Part shown: in pieces, positions 12,369-22,858 of the stretch | Layout of the letters: each line of letters begins with the position of its first letter | How positions within the stretch are numbered: position 1 is the first letter of the stretch | Assembly: GCA_037974965.1 (NCBI GenBank) | Contig: JBBPFI010000010.1 | Span: 868,001-932,000 of the forward strand | Origin: Dacryopinax spathularia | Lineage: Eukaryota > Basidiomycota > Dacrymycetes > Dacrymycetales > Dacrymycetaceae | Length of the DNA stretch: 64,000 bases | Direction: 5' to 3' | The notes under the pieces: generated by a model | What the model was told of the DNA's origin: nothing | The model's input: the letters and a program-made list of their open reading frames with translations, nothing else | Database searches by the model: none | Made by a program: the position numbers and the translations under genes

Positions 12369-12685
12369 TGGTCTTTGTAAGTGGGGGAGACATATGGGTC
12401 GGGAGGGGTGTGGGGGACTTCAGGATTGGTGGAGAGGGTGGTGGTGGTCGTTGCTGTATGAGAATGGAGGGCTAGGGAGTTGGCCGTCATCGGTGCTAAG
12501 CCTTGGCCCGTCCTCGGATATCTGAAAGATCACCCCTCGTTCTGATCTGTTCTCCGGATGTGTGCAATTCTAATTAGCAGTTATGATGCATTACATTATC
12601 ATGCACCCTCCAGAATCAAATAAACAATATCTTCCCCCCCAGACGGCAACCCCCACCTCACGCCCACACGCCCACACGCCCACCC
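12369..12685. other. Intergenic, low-complexity CA/CCC-rich
   Basis: The 317 bp between GWT1 (stop side) and the antiporter (start side), both minus strand, must hold the antiporter promoter. It is biased to C and A on the plus strand, with repeated CCCACAC-type runs continuing from the 3' end of GWT1. No gene is seen. Confidence 0.5.
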
Positions 12686-14511
12686 TCAGCCCCACACCCA
12701 CCCAACCGCACATACCACCCCCACATACCCCCCCAACACGCCCAAAGCCGCCCAATCCCTCACGTACATCGTCGGGATCATCAGGTTCACCCCTCCCGTC
12801 AAAAGGTTCGCGAGCAAGAACGTAGCGAGGGGATGGGCGTTGATGCTCTTGAACAGTCTTGGTGTCCTGGACTCAGTGGTCCGCCCAGGGGCCTCAGAAG
12901 CCGCTGAGGAGGAAGAGGAGGAGTTGGAGGATGGGGAGGGATGAAGAGGGGAAGGGAAGAACCACCCGTCGAGCGTGATGTAGATCGCTAGGAATGAAGA
13001 GTTGTAGACGGCCGTATGGAGGACGTATAGCGTGTTCGCGAGTCTTCGGGATGGCCCGCCTCCGATCTTGGTCCGGCGAGCAGCGAGGAAGAGGGCGAGG
13101 AGGGTCGTCAGTAGCGGGGCGATTGACTGGAGGACTTCTGTTGCGGGGGGTTCTGGGGTGGCAGGGGAGGAGGTAGTGGTGGAGGAAGGGGAGGGAGGAG
13201 GAGGGGAGAGGGGAAGAAGGAGGCCTAGGGAGATGCCGAGCAGATAGATCGCTAGGTAGCCTGTTTCGCACTCTGGTCAGCTTGGGGAAGAAGAGGAAAA
13301 ACATAGGGGAGGGAGATGAGCACTGAGAGGTAGTAGTGCGTACCAGGCAGCGAAACGATCCCCTCCTTATTCATCCCCACCCACCCCCTTCTCTCAGGCC
13401 CCAACACCCACCGCCCAACACCCCCATCCAACCACGCCTGATGCCCCGCACTAACCAGCAACGCCAGCCCCGTAGCCCCCGCAGCCGCCCACCCTCTCCC
13501 GCCTCTCCTGCCGAGCAGCCGGAGGATGGGCTTAAGCGGGGCAAAGAGGAACGGGAGGAGGAAGAGCGTGCAGAAGAAGTTCCAGTGCGTGCCGTACTCT
13601 TCGGTTTGTTCGGGGTAGGCGAGGGCTTTGACTGCTATTACCCTTGAGAGGGCGAGGACGAGGAGCGGGATCTGTCGTCGGAGGAGCTTGGTCCATCCTT
13701 TCCGGCTGGATGATCTTCTTCCTGCTGCCCTCTGGCCCGGATCGCCGCTGGCCTCGGAGGTAGCTGGTGATGGGGAGGAAGAAGGCGGTAGGAGGCTGCG
13801 CGCGCCTGCTATCCCCCCGGAGAAGACGAACGACCCGACCCCGACGTCCATCATCGACCAGCCGTACTGCGCTGTTTTCCCCTGCGAGCGCGGGAAGACG
13901 GGGAAGTCGCACGCGAGGATAGAGATGGTCGTGAGGAGGAGGAGGTGGGCGCGATATGTTGTCAGAGGGGGGTAGTGCCATCGTTCTCCCTTCTTCTGTC
14001 TTTGCAGCTGCTTAGACCGGGGAGATGGGTCTGCATCTGGGGCGGGAGAGAGCGGAGAGGTTGGGGCGGGAGGGGAAGGGGATGGAGGGGAGGTGTATCG
14101 TACCCACCCAGCTCGGAGAAGTAGAGCAGCATTCAGAGCTCCCGCCCACTCACTCGCAACCGTCACACCCAACAGCAACGGAAGCACCAGCACGCAATAC
14201 TCATGCCAAAATCTCCTCCAACCCCTTTCTCCTGCCCTCCACTGTCCTTGTTCCTGTCCAGGTCGTGAGGCGTAAGAGTAGTAGAGGATGAGGGAAGTGA
14301 CAGCGGGGAGGGAGAGGACGTAGATTTTGTAGAGGGGGGAGCCGGGGTTGTTCGCGTGGAAAGCTGTTTTGGCTTGGGGATAGGGGAGGGGAGAGGCGGG
14401 GAGGAGGAGGAGGTCGTGGATGGCCTGGGGGAGGTGCATGGGATGAGCAGGAGGAGGGTAGGGACGGTAGGGACGGTGCAAGACGGTGACGTCGCGCTCT
14501 GTGCAGGACAA
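12686..14511 (-). CDS. GWT1: GPI-anchor inositol acyltransferase GWT1/PIG-W
   Basis: ER membrane enzyme that acylates the inositol of GlcN-PI early in GPI-anchor synthesis; in fungi it is the target of gepinacin and manogepix-type inhibitors. Exons 14511-13344 and 13260-12686 give about 580 residues. Diagnostic blocks are ILACDFPVFPRSQGKTAQYG, then WSMMDVGVGSFVFSGGI, then RVIAVKALAYPEQTEEYGTH and WNFFCTLF. The second exon starts G-YLAIYLLGISLG and ends NLLTGGVNLMIPTMYV with a short hydrophobic tail and TGA. About 12 hydrophobic helices are visible. Two low-complexity Ser/Pro insertions (near 14080 and near 13740) lengthen it relative to yeast. The first ATG is at 14511; a methionine 24 codons later (MHLPQAIHD) is an alternative start. 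Confidence 0.94.
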
Positions 14512-15113
14512 GTCCTGAAATTCCTGCTTAGCTCAGCAAATTCATCTTAGACTTTTGCCAGCCTGGCAATCACGATACAATAATACACCTTTGATAAGTT
14601 AGTTACCGGAAATGTATTCTACCTTCATAGGTATTTCCTAACCCGCCCAAACCTCACCATCAATATTATCAACTTTCCTAAACGCGTCTCCATCGCGTCG
14701 GTCAGAAGCACTAACCGCTCGGCATGACCCAACCGCTCGGCACGCCACCAACCTCCGCATAGCCACCCCTCACATCCCCCATCTTCTCTTCGCTCGGCCA
14801 GGCCCGATCGGCCACCCGGCATCTCCCGGCCCTGTAGTCGGGGATAACACACCTGACTGACGTCGACAGTCGTACATTACATCGGCCCACCGTACGCATT
14901 GACCAGACCAGAAGAACGGCAGGATGTAAGGCTGTAATGTATGACGCACTAAGTACGAGCTCTGCCGGGCCGTTCGATTTTTCGTTACTATGTTTTTGCC
15001 ATGTATTTAGGTGAGAGGGAAGGGGAGGGTGGGCCGGGCGCCGAGGATGCGTTTGGGGTATTTATAGCTTCTTTTGGGTTGGTGGGGAGGCTTGGCTGGC
15101 GCGCCTCGCCATT
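14512..15113. other. Intergenic upstream of GWT1, up to the transposon
   Basis: About 600 bp with no gene that I can support. It holds the GWT1 promoter side. Two near copies of CCGCTCGGCA occur at 14716 and 14734. The right end abuts the left target duplication of the Harbinger element (AAT at 15114-15116). Confidence 0.5.
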
Positions 15114-15116
15114 AAT

Positions 15117-15130
15117 GGATGACTTCCCGT
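15117..15130 (+). repeat. Left terminal inverted repeat of the Harbinger element
   Basis: GGATGACTTCCCGT matches the reverse complement of 18042-18055 without mismatch; the match ends after 14 bp. The preceding AAT at 15114-15116 is the left copy of the putative target duplication. Confidence 0.85.
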
Positions 15131-15267
15131 GGCACAAAATCCCAGATGTACTTCCACCATCGGAAGCGGAATCCTAGATTTAGGATAAGACAGCTCACCG
15201 TCGCTTGCACCATACCCAGACCCATAATACCCAAATCCGACCTAGAACCCTGAATCCTACATTACAC

Positions 15268-16618
15268 ATGAACCACCTCATTCTTGACCGCTGGCAGACA
15301 GCGCTGGATGAAGACAACCTTGCGCAAGGTGATGATGAATACAGCAGTGATGATGAGCAAGTCCGGGATGCTGCTTTCCTTCTCTTGGTCCACCAGCAGA
15401 CCATCGCCATTGTTGCTGAAGAGCGAGCCTTGCGCAGGATGTACTTGACAAGACCGGATCTGCTACCCAATCCCCGTCACAACACACCCTTTCAGCAGGT
15501 GTTGCATAGTGAGAACGACCGTGCATACATTACAACAATGGGCCTCGATATCAAGACATTCCGCTACTTACTTGGCGCCGGGTTTGAGGAAGCATGGAAT
15601 TCAACACCTATCCTTCGGAATGATGTTGCGCGAGGTGCTGAGCCCAAAGTGTACCGGCGCTCTCTTGATGCAGCTGGTGCGCTTGGCCTTGTCTTGCATT
15701 GGCTAAACTCAACAATGCTTGACAAAACCCTTGCGCAAGTCTTTGCACTTGTCCCGGCAGTCATAGCAAGATATCGAAGCTTCGCACTCACCCTTCTTCT
15801 GCAAACTTTGCGCAAGGTACCTGAAGGTCGGATCTCCTGGCCAGCAACAAACGATGAGTTTGAAGCACTATCAGACCTCGTGTGCGCACGGCATCCGCTC
15901 TTAGAAGGTGCCTTTGGCTCTGTTGATGGACTGAATCTACCAACTGCGACTTCAAGTGATGAACGACTGCAGAACGCACAATATAATGGCTGGCTCCATG
16001 GTCATTACACTAGCAGTGTGATTGTATTTGCGGCTTCAGGTTGGTTCAACTGTGCGCATAGTCAATTATGCTCACCCTTGCGCAGGAGAGATCATCCATG
16101 CCGTGATCAATGCACCTGGTAGCTGGCATGATGCCCTTGTGGCTCGAAGCATCTATCGCAAACTTGAGACCAAGACACCTGAAGGCTTCTTCCTAGCAGC
16201 AGACACCGCATTCCCACATACACTGGCCTCCATTGCATCGAAGATACATACACCTGTGAAGACTGGCAGCTACACCACACGCGATGAGCTTCAAGTTATT
16301 GAACAACTGGTCTCTTTCCGCCAGTCAGCTGAGTGGGGGATGCGTGCAATACAAGGCTCCTTTGGACGCTTGCGACTTCCACTTGATGCCAACAATGCGC
16401 AAGGTCGGTCTCACCTCTTGGAAACTGCATTCCGCCTGCATCAAATCCGTGTGCGCCTGGTTGGTATAAACCAGCTCAAGAGTGTATACGAACCAATCTG
16501 GACCGAGACAAAGGAACTCAAGCAGACATGGAGTGGCATGCATAAAATGCTTTTCCCAGACATGCATAGGGCAGAGCGAGTTGCGCAATTTCATTACATC
16601 GAGGTACAAGACCAGTAG
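15268..16618 (+). CDS. PIF/Harbinger DDE transposase
   Basis: Transposase of about 434 residues with a DDE_Tnp_4-like (PIF/Harbinger) catalytic core. Exon 1 is 15268-16039 and exon 2 is 16086-16618; the intron keeps frame at FAASG-EIIHAVINAPG. Candidate catalytic residues are Asp in GSVDGLNL (about residue 218), Asp in APGSWHD (about 274) and Glu in RQSAEWGMRAIQGSFGRL. The N-terminus has an acidic stretch and a helix-rich region before the catalytic domain. The stop (16616-16618) is one nucleotide from the convergent stop of the partner gene (16620-16622). Nine copies of TGCGCA lie between the ATG and the stop, one overlapping the intron acceptor. Confidence 0.9.
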
Positions 16619-16619
16619 C

Positions 16620-17804
16620 CTATTGTCTATCTGGTGCAGCAGGAAGATTCATACCTTGCGCAAGGAATGCACCCACATTACCCATTCCCATCATCATGGC
16701 CCGCATCTGATCTTGCATTTCCATCCGTGCTTGTGCAACATCTAGCTGTCGCTGGACAGCAACCTGTGCCCGGGCATCTTCGACGAGTTTCATGCGCAAG
16801 TCTTCAATGATTTTATCCTTCTCCATCATCATCGCAACATGCTCTAGCTGCTTGTCACGGAGCTGAGACTGCAAAGAGGATATTTGTGCCTCATAGAGAT
16901 GTCGCTGGACCCGTGCCTCATCACGTCGCGCCTGAGTCTCTGGGTTAAATGCCTGGCTGACGTTGGCAAGAAGGGTGCTGGTGGATTCATGACGTGACTC
17001 GCTCTTCTTGACATGGCGCCGCTGTTTGACTAGGATGGGTTCACTGGCAGTACTGGGCATGGTCTGAAGATCACGGTGCGCAAGATCTCCTTGCGCAAGA
17101 TCACTTTGCGCAGAGTTGTTCATGCTTTCCTCATCAGAGGGGGGCCACACGATGCCATCGCTATCTTCATCTTGTAGGTCGACCATGTGAACATCATTCT
17201 GGATCTCTCGGTTGACATCCTTTGCCCGTGCAATGATGGCATGCATATGCGGGTTACCAGTTGGCTTAGGCATTCGAACCAGCTGAGACCAGGTAAGCAG
17301 AGATCTTGCGCAAGGTCAAACAGCGCGCACCATGTTAAATTTGCGCTTAATGCTCTCCTCTGTCCGATCTGCCATCCTTGCCCCAACCCAGAACTCCTTC
17401 ATTCCCTGCGCAACCTTCTCCCATCCACTCGACCCAATAGGCTTATGCAACTCAACCTCCTCAACCAACCGCAACAGCTCTGCATCTCCATACCCCTGTG
17501 CTCCGCTAGCACGTCCCTTTGCTTTCTTCAGTAGTGGCTCACCCTGCGCAGGGTTCTTCACAGGTCGACGCTTTTTGGATTGGGCCGGAGCTGGCGGGTC
17601 ATGCAAGGTAGATGAAGGAATAGGCGCGCTGATTGCCTCTGCAACAGTTGGCAAGAAGTCGTCATCCAGTTGGGATGAATGCACTGAGAGCGGACTATGG
17701 CTGTAAGGGCTCCCTCCAGACCAACTTTGCGCATGGAGCGTGGCTGGATGGGGGATGATATGTGGCAAGTACGTGGGTGAACTGCTGTTGTCGAGGTTAT
17801 CCAT
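16620..17804 (-). CDS. Myb/trihelix-like partner protein of the Harbinger element
   Basis: Two-exon gene of 378 residues: exon 1 17804-17331, exon 2 17282-16620, intron 17330-17283 (GT-AG, phase 0). The DNA-binding-like part reads SSGWEKVAQGMKEF, then RTEESIKRKFN-MLVRMPKPTG across the splice junction, a pattern seen in the second protein of basidiomycete Harbinger elements. Before it is a basic stretch (SKKRRPVKNP); after it are an acidic segment (DLQDEDSDGIVWPPSDEES) and a long predicted coiled coil (from about residue 270, many Gln/Arg/Met), suggesting oligomerisation. In animals the Myb-like partner helps bring the transposase to the nucleus and the element ends; the same job here is inference. 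Confidence 0.82.
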
Positions 17805-17910
17805 GGTGAGGTAGAGACCTTGCGCAAGGAGAGCACGGGTTGATGGGTGATGGGTTGAGATGCCGATGCGGCATGGTGCCTCCGCCTGGGTTTAGAACGC
17901 TGTTCCGAGT

Positions 17911-17938
17911 TAGAAGAGGGGGGGGTACCCCTCTTCTA
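17911..17938. repeat. Hairpin near the right end of the Harbinger element
   Basis: TAGAAGAGGGG and CCCCTCTTCTA form an 11-bp inverted repeat with a 6-nt spacer, in the untranslated right end of the element. Role unknown. Confidence 0.6.
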
Positions 17939-18008
17939 GATAACAAATTTAGGAGAGGCCCGGAGTTTGAATTTTTTCGGCATCCCCTCGGCATTGCGGT
18001 CTTGGCGC

Positions 18009-18026
18009 ATTTAGGTCGACCTAAAT
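18009..18026. repeat. 18-bp perfect palindrome in the right subterminal region
   Basis: ATTTAGGTCGACCTAAAT is a perfect palindrome 16 bp inside the right terminal repeat. Shorter ATTTAGG copies occur at about 15177 near the left end and TTTAGG at about 17949, so ATTTAGG may be a subterminal protein-binding half-site. Confidence 0.6.
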
Positions 18027-18041
18027 CGCTCCTAGATGTCG

Positions 18042-18055
18042 ACGGGAAGTCATCC
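18042..18055 (-). repeat. Right terminal inverted repeat of the Harbinger element
   Basis: ACGGGAAGTCATCC is the exact inverse of 15117-15130 and is followed by AAT at 18056-18058, the second copy of the target duplication. Confidence 0.85.
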
Positions 18056-18058
18056 AAT

Positions 18059-19182
18059 GCCATGACCGTGCAGCCTAGAACTAGCGAGAGATCGCAAGGT
18101 CTGATTGTCCGGTGATATTTAATGATGTACGATTTAGCGAGTTAGTTTATCGGATAGCAAACTACAGATGTTAGAGTCGTCCAGGAGACAAACAGGCAAG
18201 CCGCGGCCCAGAGTCAAAGAATCAGAAGCCAACGCCCGCCCACCCGCTCGGCATCGACCTCCGTCCGCGCGTCAGCACCCAACGCACAAAGTGAGACGCG
18301 GGCTGTCCCCACGTTCATCCCAAAAACCCACGTCGTGTCATCATACAACACTCACCGCTGTCTCTCTCTCTGCATCAACGCCTCTGTGGATCAGCTCGAC
18401 ACTACAGTAAGCAGGTAAAACAAAGCACTGCCCGCTCGCTCGTCCGCTCCGGCCTACCCCGCCGTCCCTTCGTCCGGCCGTCCGTCGATCACCCACTCAC
18501 TCACTACCTCCGACAGTCTCGCACCTGACCAACACACCTCTCCTACCCAAACATCGACCCAAAAAGCGAAAAACGAAGGCACATGGCCTCCCCTCTCGTG
18601 GTCATCCTACCGCCATAACCCACCAACGCTCGGCATATCCGGCGCGTCTACCGGCCTTCGCCTCATTCCATCGTTCTCCCGTTCCTGGTCCGGCGCCTAT
18701 CCAGCCTGCCGGCCATCTCCTCGGTCAGCCATCTTTCCCCTCGCCCTTTCGTCCCCTTCACAGCATCTTCCTTCCTCTTGGTCGGCCAGAGTTCGTCTTT
18801 CTTCTCTTTCCTTCGACCACGACTTCCTCGACTGTCCGCGGGCGGGTTTGCAATCTCGTCCTAATATCGCACGTTCGTCCACCGTTTCAAGTCAGGAGCA
18901 AATCCGACTTGCCAGCACACATCTATCGCTCCGAACACGTCGCCCGGGCAGGGAATCCCGCTGGTCCCCTTACCCCCCAGCCACGCCTTTCCCTACTCGC
19001 ACGCGCGGATTATCTCGACGGGGCGAGTCAAGATCGTGCAAGCTCGGAATAACGAATAGTACGAATAGGAGTTTCTGCCACCCTATCTTCTGCCACATTC
19101 CCGACTGTCGAAGATCAGCCATCTACCATCTCCCACTCATCATCTTGCAAGCTAGCAAGCTAAAACACCGCAAGAGAGGAGG
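18059..19182. other. Intergenic/leader upstream of the NT-C2 gene, pyrimidine-rich
   Basis: About 1.1 kb without a supportable gene. From 18420 to 19180 the plus strand is strongly pyrimidine-rich, as expected of a fungal promoter and 5' leader for the gene at 19183. CTCGGCAT occurs at 18247 and 18629. Confidence 0.5.
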
Positions 19183-21785
19183 ATGGCAACCCTCGCCGTC
19201 CCCTCCTCCCACCCCCGTCACCCGCACTCGAACGTCGCCGCCTCCGCCTCCGCCCCCATGGCACCCCCTTCCTCCTCCTCCCACTCCTATTCCTACACCG
19301 GCCCCTCCTCATCCGGCACCGCTAGCACGGCCAGCACGACCACAACAAGCAGTACAAAAGGCACCAAGCTCCGCACTCACCTGCTCGCTCTCCTTCCCCT
19401 CCTTCCAAAACATGCGCTGTTTCATGCCAAACTTACTATACACGAGCTCGCCTCGGTGCCGTTTTTGGACGGCGAGTTCGCAACGAAATGGAGGTTCAAG
19501 AATGCCCACTCGATCGCGGGCGCCGCCGCCGGTGCGGCGCATGCAGGGCACGGCGGCCAGGGTCAGGGTCAGGGGCTGGGAGGGGGGAGCACCCAGAGTC
19601 TCGTAGAGAGGGCAGCAGGGCGGGTGAGGAGGATGGGGAGCTATAACAGTCTTCGAGGCGCCAGTGCGCCCGTGTTGGACGAAGCCGCCGAACAGCAGCG
19701 CGAACGGGAGCGTGAAGCTGAAGAAGAGGAGGGATCGCCAGAGTCGAGCGACTCGAGCGAGCGAGAGCAACGAGGAGGGCGGACGACGCCCATGCCGGGA
19801 GATCGACCCCCGGCCTCCGTCTCTTCCAGACCGGGGACATCCCATTCCTACGCCAGCACCAGCACCAGCGGCGCCAGCGCAGGAGGACAGTATGGCCCGT
19901 ACTTACACCCGCCCGCGGGAAGACCGCCCATCTCAGCCCAGCCTTCATACCTCCAAAACCCGCCTCAACCCCAACCAGGGTCGATCAACTTCGTCTCACA
20001 GCCGAAGGGCCAGACGCCGTACTTGCCGCTGAAGAAACATACGGTCGTGTGGAGTTATGATGTGGACGCTGCTGTTCAAATTAGTATCGGCCGGTCTTCT
20101 GGTCCAGGAGGAGGAGGAGGAGGGGGAAGCGCGGGCGAAAGTGCACCTAGTACACCCGGGTTCAACAGCCCAGCAGCAGGAGCCACCTTTACGCCCTCCT
20201 CCACCGCTCCCGGCAGAGCAGCCGTCCTCACCGAGACCGAAGCACCAGGAGGAGCAGCGGGCAAAGAGCCCGGCTGGCTCCAGCCCTGCGAGCTCAAGCT
20301 GACCGTCGTCAAGTACCTCCAGGAATGGGAGCGGAAGGACGAGCTCGCGAGGGAGGGGATGGTTCTGGGGAGCGTGGTGCTTAATCTTGCGGAGTATGTG
20401 GGGGAGGGGCTTGTGACGAGACGGTATTTGTTGAGGGATAGTAAGACTAATGCTACGCTTAAGGTGCGCCTCTTTCTGCTTCTGCTTCTCTCTCTCGCCC
20501 TCCTGCCTTCTTTCTCCTCTCTTTCTTCCTTCTTTCCTTGTTGCCTGTTTGGGGGAGGAATCGTAGGGCCGGTGCTGACAATGTGCGCAGTTGTCCATCG
20601 AGATGGTCCAGATTGGGGGAGAGACGCGCTACCGTGCGCCTCCGCTCCAAAAGGGCCAAATTCTTGGGTCTGTAGCGGGGCTGATGAGTGATGATCATAT
20701 GCGGAGACATGCGCGGTCGCCTCGTACGTCCCCTTCCCCATCGTCTCGCATACCGTTATACTGATGGTTGACGTGTAGTACTCCGAGCAACATCCTCCGG
20801 CTCATCTTCCTCATCCCTCTACCTTCCACCAACACATACCGTCGGTGGCCAGCTCTCCGTCCATCCTCCACCCGGTCATCGCCGCACAGGCAGCGCCCAA
20901 TCCATGCCCGCCCCATCCGCCATGGCCAGCGGACCCCGGCTAACAGCCCCTCACCCGCATCTCCCCACCCCTGCCTACCCTTCCCCCGCAGCATCCCCCT
21001 CCGCCTCGCCCTACCCAGCATCATCCTCTTTCTCCCCTGGCCCTGCTTCCCCCTCCGTCTCCCATTCCCATTCCCATTCCCGCTCCCCGTCCGCTTCCGC
21101 TTCCGCTCCAGGGGCACATCAACCCCAATCAACCGAATCGATCATCGAAGCCCTGTTCAACCCCTTCCCCTCGCAGAACCCCGCCCCGTCCCCCTTCACG
21201 TACTACAAGCCTCCCCAGCCCACTCCCTCTGCTCAGGGGGCCGCAGAAGACCCAGACGCGGCAGCCGCCGACGGGTCGGAAGTAGGGGACGAAGAGGGCA
21301 CAGGGGGGGAAGAGGGGAGTACGGCGGACGAGAGTGCTCAAGCTGCCGGCGGCGGCGGAGGAGGAGGAGGGGGGAAGAAGAGAAGATGGTGGCGCAAGAC
21401 TACCACCACGAGCAGCTCGACCAACCACCCCAATACGTCCAACTCCAATGTCGGCGCCACCCCTTCTGGAGGAGGGGGGAGAAGACCAGCCCACCTGGAC
21501 TTTAGGAGCTGGAAGGGGAGGAGTAATACGCAGCTTGCCCCGCCTGTTACTGCTGGTTCTTCTGCTTCGGCGGCTTCGATCGCTTCTGCTTCGGGCTCTG
21601 CTTCGGGCTCTGCGAATGGGTCTGAAGCGGGGTCGACTTCTTCTACGCCTAGGACCGCGGGGACTGGGCTTGCAACTCCGGCTTTGAGCGCGGTTAGTGG
21701 GGCTAGTGGGGCTAGTGGGGTTAGTACTGTCACCCCTGGGACGGCGAGGGGGTCCGCTCAGGGCGGGAGGTGGAAGTGGCGGTAA
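19183..21785 (+). CDS. NT-C2 domain protein (EEIG1/EHBP1-type C2)
   Basis: Protein of about 806 residues; exons 19183-20463, 20591-20723 and 20779-21785. The N-terminal C2 domain of the EEIG1/EHBP1 type is split: first half HALFHAKLTIHELASVPFLDGE and TKWRFKN (about residues 79-106), a roughly 180-residue low-complexity insertion, then HTVVWSYDVDAAVQISI and ELKLTVVKYL, VLGSVVLNLAEYVGEG, TNATLKLSIEMVQIGG. The rest is disordered Ser/Pro/Gly/Ala with acidic and poly-Gly stretches. NT-C2 domains bind membranes in actin- and endocytosis-linked proteins; a membrane adaptor role is inference. Confidence 0.85.
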
Positions 21786-22858
21786 CACCCAAGCAACAAG
21801 GAACGCCGCAAAGAAGATGCGGTAATGGCCTTGTCAACCTTTTCACGCACGAACGTGCGGATCATCTTATCTCAGCAACCCTCAACCCGACATATACGCA
21901 ATCTGTAAAAGTATCATACGCTCACTTTCTAATCCCCGCTCCCACCACCTATCCACCATCCATCATCCATCAGCACCGCAAAACCGCAAAACCGCAAGAA
22001 CGCGCAAGCGCACACACGCCAATTATCCAGCATCCTATACCTCGCCTTCCCGCCAGCGAGCCCTGCAAGTCAGCGGTCCTGGCTCACCCCAGCCCGGTCC
22101 TCGAAGGCGCCAAAATACTCATCGCTCATCTATTATGCTCTGATCTCTTGCGCTGCTTATGCCAGGGAATCGTCCTACCTACCTATTGACCAACGTAACT
22201 TAGTTCGTTCTCTTTGTGTTTCGTTTATTGTGCATGCTTGTATTGCTAGACAGCAGCCGGCGGGGTGGGGGGAGAATGGAAGGGAGGGGGAATGGATTGG
22301 GTTGATGTATTTATTTGGTTTTACATGAGCCGTCGTGGGTGTGCGATAGGCTTGTCAGCGTAAATGGGATGTCGACGCTCGCCCGAGCTGATGGATTCAC
22401 TTGTAAACCCCTGCCGCAAATGAGTTGGCCCAGTATTAGCATCGGCTCTCATAGTGATTGCATGCCCCTTCGCACATTGTGTGCGCTCCTAAGCACGCTC
22501 TAGCCGCAGTATGCAAAAAGAAGCGCACAGAAGGTCATTCAGGTTAGTGATTCGCCGAACTAGCAGGCTCAAAAGTTGTTGTTTGCCTCTCTTCCGCACT
22601 TCCACAATTCGAACATTGTGCTCTCCGCGTTTAAGAGTCGTCCAGCAACCAGATCTCCGAAAGACGCTGTCTTTGATGATTGCATTAGATGAATATTGCC
22701 CTGCTGGTCTTCACATAGACCGCCAAGCGTGTCGTACATCAATCCCCGCCCACCGTCACGTCCTCTGAAGGAAATGTTAGATCATGTGCGTTCCTCCTGT
22801 TAAAGATTGCATACCTAACCACGCTCCCTCTGTGCGGTCGGGAGCCCTGCAGTCAAGA
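21786..22858. other. Intergenic between convergent genes
   Basis: About 1.07 kb between the stop of the NT-C2 gene and the stop of bL28m. Open frames here are short and have no recognisable domains or shared splice pattern. I see no RNA gene. Confidence 0.5.

Larger units (their letters stand above)
15117..18055. mobile_element. PIF/Harbinger-type DNA transposon, complete two-gene copy
   Basis: A 2,939-bp element bounded by 14-bp terminal inverted repeats (GGATGACTTCCCGT at 15117-15130; its complement at 18042-18055) and flanked by the direct trinucleotide AAT (15114-15116 and 18056-18058). A 3-bp target duplication, a DDE transposase and a separate Myb/trihelix-like protein in convergent orientation are the usual PIF/Harbinger arrangement. 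Both genes are open, with intact splice sites, so the copy may be recent or still active. The palindrome TGCGCA occurs 19 times inside it. The usual duplication in the superfamily is TWA; AAT departs from that. Confidence 0.86.

Noticed and set aside
12601-12760. CACACGCCC-rich run considered as telomere-like or satellite repeat
   Set aside because: It overlaps the 3' end of GWT1 and its downstream flank, has no regular period, and is plain low complexity.
16990-17125. Three closely spaced TGCGCA sites considered as a CRISPR-like or tandem repeat array
   Set aside because: Spacing is irregular (15 bp each at 17077-17112, but not elsewhere) and the sites lie in coding sequence; this is a eukaryotic transposon.
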